Shown here piece by piece: positions 1 to 9,516 of a DNA stretch of 64,000 nucleotides. Under the pieces are notes generated by a model, which was not told the origin of the DNA, searched no databases, and saw only the letters and a list, made by a program, of their open reading frames with translations. Source of the stretch: Lonsdalea populi (GTDB lineage Bacteria > Pseudomonadota > Gammaproteobacteria > Enterobacterales > Enterobacteriaceae); NCBI RefSeq assembly GCF_015999465.1, contig NZ_CP065534.1:1612001-1676000 (forward strand), written 5' to 3'. The first letter of the stretch is position 1. Each line of letters opens with the position of its first letter. Made by a program: the position numbers and the translations under genes.

Positions 1-100
1 AGGAGAAGATGCGGATACATCAAGGGGCACAGAATCACAACGAGGCGTTGTCTTGGAATATCGAGTGATCTAAGGAAACTGGCGGTAGCAGAAAAAGAAT

Positions 101-177
101 TGGTACGACCGAGTGGACTCGAACCACCGACCCCCACCATGTCAAGGTGGTGCTCTAACCAACTGAGCTACGGTCGT
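101..177 (-). tRNA. tRNA-Val(GAC), first copy
   Basis: The reverse strand folds as a complete cloverleaf with acceptor stem ACGACCG/CGGTCGT, D arm, anticodon stem CCACC/GGTGG with loop TTGACAT (anticodon GAC), a T arm with GGTTCGAGTCC, and an encoded CCA (101-103). It shares its D arm and anticodon arm with the tRNA at 25683-25759 but has a different acceptor stem. In E. coli the two tRNA-Val(GAC) genes valV and valW are adjacent; here about 25.5 kb separates them. Confidence 0.96.
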
Positions 178-724
178 ACAGGGTGTTTTACATAAAATCC
201 AGAGATAACTCATTGATTAAAATGCTTTTTATGGCGTTCCAGTAACTGGAATGGACGCCATTATGGACTGCTCCGGCATGGATGGCAAGCCCTTTATTCT
301 TTCTGTTTTTCAAGTGTCGAATCTTTGGCCTAATTTCCATATGAGAGCACCTAAATACGCTTGAAATGCGGAATGTTTGTTCAATTTCGCATCGTCATCT
401 CCGGTTTTTAGGGGCCTAGGTTCATCTCATGAAACCACACGATAAAGGCAGCTTGTCGAACAATAGATAGGGATGAAATCGATGGAGGACGAAAAGTCAA
501 ACAGGGAAATGAATAAACGCACAAATAATACGCGACTCAAAGCTAAATTGATGAGTAATAAGAGAGCAGACCAGTCAAGACAAGATTTAACCTACCATAA
601 TTTTTGTTAAGTGCTATGGTTTATGAGAATTGCTTAAACGATAAAAATTCATATTGTTTGAATTAGCCGCATTTAAAACAGCGCTTCTTGGTTTCTATTG
701 CTTGCGGTATGGGGGTGATAAACA
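178..724. other. Non-coding stretch upstream of the LuxR-type gene
   Basis: I see no gene here. It should contain the promoter of the minus-strand tRNA-Val and that of the plus-strand regulator at 725. An imperfect inverted repeat lies around 231-263 (ATGGCG...CGCCAT enclosing CCAG/CTGG). The sequence becomes AT-rich towards 725. Confidence 0.4.
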
Positions 725-1285
725 ATGGATTATGTGTTTCTGGTTGAGAATGAAATCATTTCTTATTCCCTACAAAATATCATTATCAGTAAAATAATGA
801 CGGATAGCGATAGGCGTTATGTCGCTGCGGATATCTGTGGGTTAGTCAACAATCTACAGCAGGAAAAAGAGCAGGTTTTTCTTATTGAAGTATTGCACGA
901 CTCTTCCATCATTTCCTCGCTGGTCGACGTAATAAAATACGTCAATAGCAGTAACAAGATTGTCCTCTTTAAGGACAGTTTGCCGGATCGGATGTTTCGA
1001 TATATCAATTACGACGCGATCATTGATTTAAAAAGTCCGATAGTTGAGATCATCTCCAAGATACAAGATGTCACGCGCCATGCATCAGGCCCTTCCTGGG
1101 ATAGGCAACTGCAAAAGCTCTCTCCGAGAGAGCATCTGGTGCTTCAGTATCTGTTGAAGGGGAAAAGCAACAAGGAGGTCTCTGGCCTTTTATGTTTGAG
1201 TGAAAAAACCATTAGCTGCCATAAACAAAGCATGCTACGAAAGCTCAATATTAAAAGTATTATGGAAGCATCACAGCGCAGGTGA
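725..1285 (+). CDS. LuxR/GerE-family transcriptional regulator
   Basis: A 186-residue protein with a C-terminal LuxR-type helix-turn-helix (residues about 131-186: LSPRE, GKSNKEV, LSEKTISCHK, MLRKLNI). The N-terminal part (1-120) has the size of a response-regulator receiver, but I cannot find a convincing phospho-acceptor Asp pocket, so it may work without phosphorylation, like RcsA or other orphan regulators. A purine-rich GGGGGTGATAA sequence precedes the ATG. It is AT-rich compared with the core genome and is the first gene after the tRNA. The NRPS gene starts 1.5 kb downstream on the same strand, so it may regulate the NRPS, but this is only inference from position. The exact subfamily is not recognised. 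Confidence 0.75.
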   Translation: MDYVFLVENEIISYSLQNIIISKIMTDSDRRYVAADICGLVNNLQQEKEQVFLIEVLHDSSIISSLVDVIKYVNSSNKIVLFKDSLPDRMFRYINYDAIIDLKSPIVEIISKIQDVTRHASGPSWDRQLQKLSPREHLVLQYLLKGKSNKEVSGLLCLSEKTISCHKQSMLRKLNIKSIMEASQRR

Positions 1286-2840
1286 TTATTTATCTATATG
1301 CGAGTCATAAATTAGGGGTGGTACTACAAATAGTCATACGCACGCGAATAAGATGGTTTCATTTAGCGTCAGTTAACTCTCGTGGTTTAACTGATGTGAT
1401 ATTTTATTTGCAATGTTTTTATAAGTGTGCTGAATAATTTCATTCCATATCGTCGTATTTATTGAAACAAGCATTCTTAGCCATTTTAAATGGATTCATG
1501 GCGTCGAAATAATTAACTCAAAAATGTTACGGGGGCTCTTTAAATTTTAAACTTACTCCCGGTTGTAAGATGTAAAGTTAGTTTTATCACTCTTTCACTT
1601 CCTATTCATGCATAACGAAAATTTCGTTTTCCTTAGCCCGTTCGAAGGGACAGTACGCCGACGAAATCTCATCGTCGGCGTATTAAGAGTCCTGCATTGC
1701 CCGGCTGCTCGTGAATGCAATGCGCCGCCGCTAAATTCCTTGCCGTCCTCATCGTCGTAAGCGAACTGATGACAATTCAGCTCTGCGCGCACTCGTCGCG
1801 GATGTGATGACAGCGGAAGAGTGCGAATCCCGACCACCCGCGCTTCTTCAATAGTGAGGGTGACGAACCGCAGGATAAAGCACACCTCCTATAGTTTCTC
1901 CAGTGACGCCATCGCTGCATATCCAAGTATCGTTTGCAGATAAAAATAATAGCTGCCTTTTAATCAGGCTGTGGTTGAAGATGCACTGGAAAATTCAACA
2001 TTATTAACGGATGAATCAGGCTATTGTTGTGTAATCAACATATTAATTTCGACGAAATAATAACGCCCTGGTAATTTATTTTGTCTAAACCTGAATTTCT
2101 TTTTTTCATTGTGAGTTAAACAAAATGTTTTTGAGTAAATAAGTCGTCATTGGTCAGGAGCGGGTTGGGGCGATTTCGCAAGATTATGTTAAGTAAGGGG
2201 ATGGTTGTGGTTTGTTATTTAATCCTGAAGTGTAACGCAATATAAATAAGAGGCTAGAAGAGTCGATTAATTCTTAGGCTGACAATGCAAAGGTTATCGA
2301 TAATTAAAAGCGGCGAAATGCGTTTAATCTCATTGTGTTTGGAGTATCTCTCTGACGCTGACGACAGACAGCCTGCGGTGCAGGATCTAGTGGATAGGTG
2401 TAAGTGTTTGTATATAAACATCTTGTTTTTATCAGGGAGTTTTAGCATTCTCTAAGCGCTATATTAATCAGATGTCGTCAATATTAAAAAAAGGTGTTTT
2501 CATAACAAAACCATCGCCGGTAATTAATGAATTAAGAATATGGACTTTTATTATAAATAACCAAAAAAACTGTGGTGATACTTTAATCAGGCGTTTTATT
2601 TGCGCTTGCTTAATTAAGTTTTTTATACCTATCATAGCAAAACAAGAATGAGAGAGCCTTATTTCTTACCCTACGGGTATTATAGTTTATGAGATTTCCT
2701 CGCGAAATCATTGCACCAGGCCTATGACTTCAAATTTGTCAAGCTACATCAGTGGCGAAAATTAAGACCCATTAACTTTCCAGGCCATGAATAATTTAAT
2801 GGGTGGAATCTGCGTGGTAATTAGAAAAGAGGAATATTTT
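1286..2840. other. AT-rich 1.55-kb non-coding region upstream of the NRPS
   Basis: No convincing gene was found on either strand. A perfect 11-bp inverted repeat lies at 1654-1664/1672-1682 (TACGCCGACGA / TCGTCGGCGTA). A more GC-rich island at about 1620-1880 carries a 96-codon minus-strand reading frame (1595-1885) with no recognisable motif. The last 700 bases are very AT-rich and should include the NRPS promoter and leader. It may be relic DNA from past rearrangements. Confidence 0.4.
1654..1682. repeat. Inverted repeat, 11-bp arms
   Basis: TACGCCGACGA and its exact reverse complement are separated by 7 bases. The repeat could be a hairpin terminator remnant or an operator. It does not adjoin a recognised gene. 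Confidence 0.5.
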
Positions 2841-5800
2841 ATGCCTGAAAAGGAACCCTGTCCACTGAGCACTGCCCAACAGGAAGTTTGTTTCGCTATC
2901 GCCAAAGCTGAGCATAATTTTAATTATCATTTATGCGACGTGCTTGAATTCAAAGGGCGGCTTAATCGTGAGTTACTCATTCAAGCTATTAACACCGTGT
3001 GCCGCGAAGTCGATGCCACGCACACTCAATTTGAAATAGACCCCGCGTCTGGGCAATACGTGCAATACGTCGTGCCTTGTCAGACACACGCTTACGTTCA
3101 GTATGTTGATCTTTCCGCCGCACGCGACCCTGAACCGGCCTATCAGGCGCAGCTCGACAATCTCCTGGGTCGAGATATGGACCTGGCTCATGCGCCGCTG
3201 ATCCGCTACTACCTGGTTAAAATGGCTGACGACCAGCATCGCCTGATAGAGATGGGAACGCACTTGATCCTTGACGGTTATAGTCATGGGGTATTTTTCC
3301 GCCTGCTGGCGGAACATTACGGACAACTGCTGCGCAGTGAAACGCCCGCGCCACTGGTGCTGGAGCCGTTAAAACGAGTGCATGAAGTGGAGCAGGTTTA
3401 CCGTAAAAGTCCTTCTTATATAAAGGATCAGGCCTACTGGCGCAATTATTGTCTGGATTTGCCGGAAGTCACGCAGCTGGTGCCGGGCAATGTGCCGCTG
3501 ACCATGCTCAACCGCCTGCGTAAGCGTTACATTGGGGAAAATCTGGACCGCCTCAGAACCCTCGCCTCGGTCAACTATCCGGAGTTACGTTTATCCAGCA
3601 TCCTCATCGCCGTGTGCGCCACCTACCTGCATAAAATGACGGGGCAGGACGAACTGGTCGTGGGCATTCCCGTCGCCGCCCGAAAAGCGAAAGCGCTGCG
3701 CAATATCCTATCGATGGTGGCTAACATTTTGCCGTTACACATCTCTTTCTCTGCCGCCTCTACGATAATTTCCGTCGCGGCGGCTATCCAGCGGCAGCTG
3801 CGTCACCACTTGCTGCATCAGGGCTACCGCTCTGAATCGATGATCCGCGATCTTTACGCCGAGCGCGGGCACAAACCCCTGTTTAACACGTTAATCAATG
3901 TGATTGCCTACGACCAGAGAGCCCACTTCGACGGCTGCGAGATGTCGGTGGATAACGTGGCCTGCGGGCCGGTAGAGCATCTGAGCTTCAATATTTTCGA
4001 CCGCAACAGCGACGGCCACCTGGATTTCGGGTTCGACGCCAACGCGGATCTATACCCGATTGACGCACTGGAGTTGCACTACCAGCGGCTGATTTCTCTG
4101 CTGGAGCGGTTTGTGGACGCGCCGGAGTCGCGTGTGGCGGATTTCGATCTATTATTGCCCGGAGAGCGTGAACGCGTTTACTCGCTGCCGCCCCGGCCCG
4201 ATGCACTGCCGCTGTTTCCCGAAACCTTCACCGAGTCTGCCCGCGCTCATGCTAACGAAGTTGCGCTGGTCCAGGATAAGCGTCAGGTCAGCTACGCCGA
4301 GCTGGATGAAGCATCCAACCGCCTGGCCGCTTATCTGCGTGAGCTTGGCATTCGCCCCGGCGACGATGTCGCGGTCATTGTGGCGCGCAGCGTCGAATGG
4401 GTGGTGACGATGACCGCGCTGTTCAAACTGGGCGCCTGCTATATTCCCATCGTGCCGGAGCTGCCGGAAGGTCGTATCAGCTACATTCTGAACGATGCTC
4501 AACCGGCTGCGGTGATTGTGGTATCGGACAGCCCGCTGAACGCCGACGTCGACCCGTCCATCGTGCTGCATTTGACGGCAGACAGGCTGGCTGCACTGCC
4601 GCCGGCGACCCGCTCTCTGGATCATTTCGATCGGTCTACGCTGGCCTACCTGATCTATACCTCCGGCTCGACCGGCAAACCGAAAGGAGTGGAAGTCACC
4701 CATCGTAATCTGGTGTCGATCGCCGGTTCGGCGATTGCGGCGGCGAAATTACAGCCTGGCGTTCGAGTGCTGCAGTTTATCGCGGCGGGCTTCGATATGT
4801 CGGTACTGGAAATCTTCATGACGCTGCTTTCCGGCGCGACGTTGGTGATTGCGGACAAGGTCTCCGCCACGCCGGGCCGGGCGTTGGCGTCGCTGACCAA
4901 AAGCAAGAACATCCATGCGTTGGTTATGACGCCCAGTCTACTGGCCTATCACCAGAAGGAAGATTTCCCGCAGGGCATGACGCTGTTGCTAGGGGGCGAA
5001 TCCTGTTCATTGGCACTGTTGGCGCGCTTCTCCCACTGTCGTTTGCTCAACGTCTACGGCCCGACGGAAACCTCGTTCGCCACCTCGATTAACGCCCATT
5101 ACGGCGCCGACGATCTCTCGATTGGCGAACCCACGGCCAACACACGCCTCTATGTCGTGGACCGGAATCAGCGCCTGCTGCCGCCGGGCGCCTGGGGTGA
5201 GTTGTATATCGCAGGGCCGGGCGTCGCCAGAGGTTATCGCAACCGCCCGGATCTCACGGCCGAAGGCTTTGTCCCCGACCTGCAAGACCCTGAACGCAGA
5301 ATGTACCGGGCGGGTGACCGCGTGTTCTTCGATCATCAGGGACTCATTCACTACCAGGGCCGGAAAGACAATCAGGTCAAACTGCGTGGTCTGCGCATCG
5401 AGCTGGATGAAATCAAGAATGCGTTGCTGAGCTGTCCTGATGTGGAAGACGCGGTGGCGATGCTGAAAGATCTGGCCTATGGCCCGGCGATCGTGGCTTA
5501 TGTCGCCAACAGCCAGCTGGAACTGGACAGCGAAACCTTGAAGCTGGCCGTCGGCAGTCAACTGCCGCAGTATATGGTCCCGAGCGTGATTATGGTGGTC
5601 GAGTCGTTCCCGCTGACGCCCAACGGCAAGCTGGCGGTTCGGGAACTGCCCGAACCCATCATGCAGGACAAGGTAGAACTGTCGCCGCCGCGTACAGCGG
5701 AAGAGGCGGCGATGTGCCGCCTGTTTGCCACCATACTCGAGTGCGACAAGGTTTACGCCAACCAAAATTTCTTCACGCTCGGGGGCCATTCGCTGCTGGG

Positions 5801-6707
5801 GCTACAGTTGATTAATCTGATCCGCGACGAATTCGGGGTGCAATTGAGCATTACGGATTTTCTTTCCTCGCCGACGCCGCGACAGCTCGCGCCACAGCTC
5901 AGGCTCGCTGGCTGCGCCGCCGACCCGTTCGATCCTATTCTGCCGTTGCGTTCGACAGGTGAAAGACCACCGCTGTTCTGCTTCCATCCCGGCGGCGGGA
6001 TCGGCTGGGCGTTCGCCGGTCTGCTGCCTTATCTGCCGGACGACCAGCCGGTCTATGCGTTGCAGTCGCCCATCCTTCAGGACGCGACGCGCGTTATTCA
6101 TTCCATTGATGAAATGGCGGCTGAATATCTGGAAAGGATCCGGACGATCCAGCCGCACGGTCCGTACCAGCTGGCCGGGTGGTCGGTAGGCGGCAACGTC
6201 GCGCTGCGCACCGCCAATCTCCTGCAGGCCGCGGGCGAGGAGGTGAGTTTCCTGACCATGTTCGACAGCTACCCGCTGCAACGCGGTAGGGAATCTCTGC
6301 GACTGGATGACGAGACCATCATTACCCGGATGACTCGCGCTATCTCCGGCGCGGCGCGAGGTGGGATCAAAGGCTTGAAGAGTGCGATGGAAGAGGCGCT
6401 CGGGGATCGCAGCATTCGCGAAACGTTCCTGACGCGTCTCATCGGAGATGCCACGCTGATGCTGGATTTGCTGGAGAAATGTCGCTATCAACCGTTCCAC
6501 GGCGACCTGCTCTTTATCCGCGCATCGACCGATATTCTGAGATCGCAGGAACAACAGCCGGATCTCTGGCGACCCTATGTTACCGGAAAACTGATTCAGT
6601 GCGATGTGGATGCGACCCATGAGTGCCTGCTGCAACGCCAGTACCTGCAACAGTTTGGGCGTCAATTCGCCGACGTACTGTTAAAGCGTCAGAACTGTAC
6701 CGCCTGA
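2841..6707 (+). CDS. One-module non-ribosomal peptide synthetase (C-A-T-TE), EntF-like
   Basis: A 1288-residue synthetase with the same domain order and size as EntF. Condensation domain about 1-430: the HHxxxDG motif reads THLILDG near residue 140, so the second, catalytic His is kept. Adenylation domain about 455-900: YTSGSTGKPKG near 605, NVYGPTE, and NGK at the end. Thiolation domain: LGGHSLL near 981. Thioesterase: GWSVG near 1112 and a late His in ATHECL. By hand alignment to GrsA the specificity code is D-M-L-V-L-G-V-F-A-K; Asp235 points to an alpha-amino acid, but I know no matching substrate. The start at 2841 has GAGGA 8 bases upstream, better than the in-frame ATG at 2787. No second module, MbtH-like protein or 4'-phosphopantetheinyl transferase is visible nearby. 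The product is unknown. Confidence 0.93.
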   Translation: MPEKEPCPLSTAQQEVCFAIAKAEHNFNYHLCDVLEFKGRLNRELLIQAINTVCREVDATHTQFEIDPASGQYVQYVVPCQTHAYVQYVDLSAARDPEPAYQAQLDNLLGRDMDLAHAPLIRYYLVKMADDQHRLIEMGTHLILDGYSHGVFFRLLAEHYGQLLRSETPAPLVLEPLKRVHEVEQVYRKSPSYIKDQAYWRNYCLDLPEVTQLVPGNVPLTMLNRLRKRYIGENLDRLRTLASVNYPELRLSSILIAVCATYLHKMTGQDELVVGIPVAARKAKALRNILSMVANILPLHISFSAASTIISVAAAIQRQLRHHLLHQGYRSESMIRDLYAERGHKPLFNTLINVIAYDQRAHFDGCEMSVDNVACGPVEHLSFNIFDRNSDGHLDFGFDANADLYPIDALELHYQRLISLLERFVDAPESRVADFDLLLPGERERVYSLPPRPDALPLFPETFTESARAHANEVALVQDKRQVSYAELDEASNRLAAYLRELGIRPGDDVAVIVARSVEWVVTMTALFKLGACYIPIVPELPEGRISYILNDAQPAAVIVVSDSPLNADVDPSIVLHLTADRLAALPPATRSLDHFDRSTLAYLIYTSGSTGKPKGVEVTHRNLVSIAGSAIAAAKLQPGVRVLQFIAAGFDMSVLEIFMTLLSGATLVIADKVSATPGRALASLTKSKNIHALVMTPSLLAYHQKEDFPQGMTLLLGGESCSLALLARFSHCRLLNVYGPTETSFATSINAHYGADDLSIGEPTANTRLYVVDRNQRLLPPGAWGELYIAGPGVARGYRNRPDLTAEGFVPDLQDPERRMYRAGDRVFFDHQGLIHYQGRKDNQVKLRGLRIELDEIKNALLSCPDVEDAVAMLKDLAYGPAIVAYVANSQLELDSETLKLAVGSQLPQYMVPSVIMVVESFPLTPNGKLAVRELPEPIMQDKVELSPPRTAEEAAMCRLFATILECDKVYANQNFFTLGGHSLLGLQLINLIRDEFGVQLSITDFLSSPTPRQLAPQLRLAGCAADPFDPILPLRSTGERPPLFCFHPGGGIGWAFAGLLPYLPDDQPVYALQSPILQDATRVIHSIDEMAAEYLERIRTIQPHGPYQLAGWSVGGNVALRTANLLQAAGEEVSFLTMFDSYPLQRGRESLRLDDETIITRMTRAISGAARGGIKGLKSAMEEALGDRSIRETFLTRLIGDATLMLDLLEKCRYQPFHGDLLFIRASTDILRSQEQQPDLWRPYVTGKLIQCDVDATHECLLQRQYLQQFGRQFADVLLKRQNCTA

Positions 6708-6738
6708 GCGTCTCGGGCAAAGCATAACTAAAACCAAG

Positions 6739-6767
6739 GTCGTTCAGGTCAACGTGGTCTGAACGAC
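6739..6767. repeat. Hairpin just after the NRPS gene
   Basis: GTCGTTCAG and CTGAACGAC form a 9-bp inverted repeat with an 11-base loop, 32 bases after the NRPS stop codon. It may help termination or mRNA 3'-end stability. Confidence 0.45.
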
Positions 6768-6866
6768 ACGATTTCATCGTTCGCCAGGGAAAGACGCATA
6801 AGGCGGAGGACCGGCTCTCCTTTCTGTCAGTCACTTGAACCGATCATGCTTGCCGAAGAGTACCCT

Positions 6867-6908
6867 AAAGCGCCATGCTCCGACGATGTCCGCTGGAGCA
6901 TGGCGCTT
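6867..6908. terminator. Bidirectional Rho-independent terminator
   Basis: A 15-bp perfect stem (AAAGCGCCATGCTCC / GGAGCATGGCGCTTT) with a 12-base loop lies between the convergent NRPS and cio operons. A T run follows on the plus strand and an A-rich start gives T residues on the minus strand. Confidence 0.85.
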
Positions 6909-6914
6909 TTCTCA

Positions 6915-7067
6915 TTAATGACTTTTCATCCCTGCCGCGGTCATCATCATGCGAAACAGCAATGAGACTACGCCCAGCGCCAGAATACTTCCCGACCAGA
7001 TAAGCACCATCCAGAGCAGTCGCTGCCACAGCGGCGCACGGGTAGGCGCGGTGTTGATTTCAGCCAT
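6915..7067 (-). CDS. Small DUF2474 subunit of the cyanide-insensitive oxidase
   Basis: A 50-residue protein starting MAEINTAPTRAPLWQRLLWM with one hydrophobic helix (about residues 18-40) and ending in RMMMTAAGMKSH. This is the pattern of the DUF2474 proteins found behind cioB genes, thought to be the small third subunit of CioAB-type bd oxidases, analogous to CydX. GGAGGC lies ahead of the ATG. The gene starts 18 bases after cioB on the same strand, which supports one operon. It would sit in the inner membrane. Confidence 0.85.
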   Translation of the reverse strand: MAEINTAPTRAPLWQRLLWMVLIWSGSILALGVVSLLFRMMMTAAGMKSH

Positions 7068-7085
7068 ATTGCCTCCGCATTTCTG

Positions 7086-8093
7086 TTAGTGATAACCCGC
7101 ATCCGGTTTGATTTTTCCCCGAAATACGTAATAGCTCCAGAAGGTGTAGATCAAAATGATCGGGATAATGACCAGCGCGCCGACCAGCATAAAACGTTGG
7201 CTTTGCGGGGGAGCGGCGGCATCCCACAGGGTGATGGACGGGGGAATGAGATGCGGCCAGATACTGATGCCGAGTCCGCTAAAGCCGAGAAAGATAAGCC
7301 CCAGCGTGAGTAAAAACGGCGCGTAGTGCGCATGTCCCTTCACCGCGCGGACAATCCCCCACGAACAGGCCAGCACCAGCAGGGGAACCGGCAGGAAGTA
7401 AAGCAGGTTCGGCATCACAAACCAGCGCTCGGCGATAGCGTGATGCTGAAGCGGCGTCCACAGGCTGATAATGGCGATAATCACCAGCAGCGCGGCCACC
7501 AGCGGGATCGCCAGCGCGGACATTTTACGATGGAGTTCATGTTCGGTTTTCATAATCAGCCACGTACAGCCGAGCAGCGCATAGGCAACGACCAGACCGA
7601 CGCCGCAGAACAGCGGAAATGGCGCCAGCCAGCCCAACGCGGGACCGCTATAGGCGCGTTCCGTGACGGCGAATCCGTTGAGAAACGCGCCGACGACCAC
7701 TCCTTGACTAAAGGTCGCGAGCAGGGAACCGGCGATAAATGATTTATCCCAGAAAGGGCGATGCGCGGGGGTCGCCTTAAAGCGAAATTCAAAGGCGACG
7801 CCGCGAAAGATGAGCCCGATCAGCATGGCCGTCAACGGGATGGCGAGCGCATCGATAATCACGGCGTATGCCAGCGGGAATGCGCCAAATAACGCCGCGC
7901 CGCCCAGCACCAGCCAGGTTTCGTTGCCGTCCCACACCGGGGCGACCGTGTTGACCATCATGTCGCGCTCCCCGGCATCCCGATTGAAGGGAAACAGGAT
8001 GCCGATGCCGAGATCGAAGCCATCCATCACGATGTACATCAGGGTGGCGAACACAATAATGGCGAACCAGATAAATGGAAGATCGATAGCCAC
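7086..8093 (-). CDS. cioB: Cytochrome bd-type quinol oxidase subunit II (CioB/CydB family)
   Basis: A 335-residue integral membrane protein starting at a GTG codon with GAGGGGAAA upstream inside the end of cioA. The opening, IWFAIIVFATLMYIVMDGFDLGIG, and the NTVAPVWDGNETWLV motif are CydB-family signatures, with several further hydrophobic helices. It pairs with CioA to form a quinol:oxygen oxidoreductase in the inner membrane. Only one base separates it from cioA, so the two genes are translationally coupled. The partner is of the CioA type, so I assign it to the cyanide-insensitive branch and not to CydAB or AppCB. Confidence 0.93.
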   Translation of the reverse strand: MAIDLPFIWFAIIVFATLMYIVMDGFDLGIGILFPFNRDAGERDMMVNTVAPVWDGNETWLVLGGAALFGAFPLAYAVIIDALAIPLTAMLIGLIFRGVAFEFRFKATPAHRPFWDKSFIAGSLLATFSQGVVVGAFLNGFAVTERAYSGPALGWLAPFPLFCGVGLVVAYALLGCTWLIMKTEHELHRKMSALAIPLVAALLVIIAIISLWTPLQHHAIAERWFVMPNLLYFLPVPLLVLACSWGIVRAVKGHAHYAPFLLTLGLIFLGFSGLGISIWPHLIPPSITLWDAAAPPQSQRFMLVGALVIIPIILIYTFWSYYVFRGKIKPDAGYH

Positions 8094-8094
8094 G

Positions 8095-9516
8095 TTATTT
8101 CCCCTCTTCGGACGTTAACGGTTCACGAGTGGCCGACAACGGTCTGGACGGCGTTTGCGGTTTGCCCGGTCCGCCTTCCGGCGTATGCGTGCCTTCACCC
8201 GGCTGCGGCCCTTTTTTGATCAGGTGCATCATATAGACGTAGCCGATGCCGAAGACCGAGCAATAGACCGCGATAAACGCGAGCAGGCTGATGCTCATAT
8301 GCAAATCACCGTGCGCGGAAACCGCCGCCGAGGTGCGCTGAAGACCGTAGACGACCCACGGCTGACGGCCGATCTCCGTGGTGAACCAGCCCGCAAGAAT
8401 GGCGATCAGTCCGGAGGGGCCCATCAGCAACGTAAACCACAGAAAAGGACGAGACTGATAAAGACGGCGTTTAAAGCGCAGCCACAGGCTGATCACCCCC
8501 ATCAAGATCATCAGCAGGCCCAGCGCCACCATGATCCGAAACGACCAGAAAATCACCGTGGAATTGGGGCGATCCGCTTTCGGAAAACTTTTCAACGCCG
8601 GCACCTGTTTGTTCAAACTGTGCGTCAGGATCAGGCTGCCCAGATAGGGGATTTCCAGCGTATATTTCGTGCGCTCCTCGTCCATGTCCGGCAGCCCGAA
8701 CAGAATCAGCGGCGTGGCTTCTCCCGCCCGATTTTCCCAGTGGCCTTCAATGGCGGCGATCTTGGCCGGCTGATATTTCAGCGTATTCAGGCCATGCATA
8801 TCGCCCAGCATCGCCTGAATCGGCGCGACAATCAGCGCCATCCACAGCGCCATCGACAGCATGGTGCGGATAGCCGGGGTATCGTTGCGGCGCAACAAAT
8901 GCCACGCGGCCGAGGCGCCAACGAAAAAGGCGGTGGAGAGGAAAGCCGCCGTGGTCATATGCAGCAGCCGATAGGGGAAGGAAGGGTTAAAGATGACGGC
9001 AAACCAGTCGACCGGCACGACGACGCTGTTGATGATTTGGTAACCCTGCGGCGTATGCATCCAACTGTTTGACGCCAGTATCCAGAATGTGGACACCAAT
9101 GTCCCCAGCGCCACCATGCAGGTGGCGAAAAAGTGCAGCCCCGGCCCGACGCGGTTCCAGCCGAACAGCATCACGCCAAGGAAACCGGCCTCCAGGAAAA
9201 AGGCGGTCAGCACCTCATAGGTCAGCAGCGGGCCGGTAATACTGCCCGCATACTCGGAAAAACCGCTCCAGTTGGTGCCGAACTGATAGGCCATGACCAG
9301 CCCAGAGACGACGCCCATACCAAAATTGACGGCGAAGACTTTCGACCAAAAATGGTAAAGATCGCGATAGTCCTCGTTGCGGGTTTTGAGCCATAGCGCT
9401 TCCAGCACGGCCAAAAAACTGGCTAAGCCGATAGTGATGGCGGGGAAAATAATATGAAAAGATACCGTGAACGCGAACTGTATCCTTGCAAGATGAAATG
9501 CATCTAATCCAAACAT
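8095..9516 (-). CDS. cioA: Cytochrome bd-type quinol oxidase subunit I (CioA, short Q-loop)
   Basis: A 473-residue haem-bearing subunit. The start at 9516 (MFGLDAFHLARIQFAF) matches the CioA N-terminus and has GAGGCGAG just upstream; the longer frame from 9699 adds only non-homologous residues. RIQFAFTVSFHIIFP carries the conserved His haem ligand near residue 19, and GRQPW is present. The Q-loop is short, as in the cyanide-insensitive group. These oxidases reduce O2 with quinol electrons without pumping protons and tolerate cyanide or sulfide. The gene lies inside the inter-tRNA accessory region and reads into cioB and the DUF2474 gene. Confidence 0.93.
   Translation of the reverse strand: MFGLDAFHLARIQFAFTVSFHIIFPAITIGLASFLAVLEALWLKTRNEDYRDLYHFWSKVFAVNFGMGVVSGLVMAYQFGTNWSGFSEYAGSITGPLLTYEVLTAFFLEAGFLGVMLFGWNRVGPGLHFFATCMVALGTLVSTFWILASNSWMHTPQGYQIINSVVVPVDWFAVIFNPSFPYRLLHMTTAAFLSTAFFVGASAAWHLLRRNDTPAIRTMLSMALWMALIVAPIQAMLGDMHGLNTLKYQPAKIAAIEGHWENRAGEATPLILFGLPDMDEERTKYTLEIPYLGSLILTHSLNKQVPALKSFPKADRPNSTVIFWSFRIMVALGLLMILMGVISLWLRFKRRLYQSRPFLWFTLLMGPSGLIAILAGWFTTEIGRQPWVVYGLQRTSAAVSAHGDLHMSISLLAFIAVYCSVFGIGYVYMMHLIKKGPQPGEGTHTPEGGPGKPQTPSRPLSATREPLTSEEGK

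Noticed and set aside
1595..1885. 96-codon minus-strand reading frame
   Set aside because: It has no motif and no clear ribosome binding site; it is probably a chance frame or relic.
4152..6665. Long minus-strand frames opposite the NRPS gene
   Set aside because: They are antisense shadows of a GC-rich gene; codon use and motifs belong to the plus strand.
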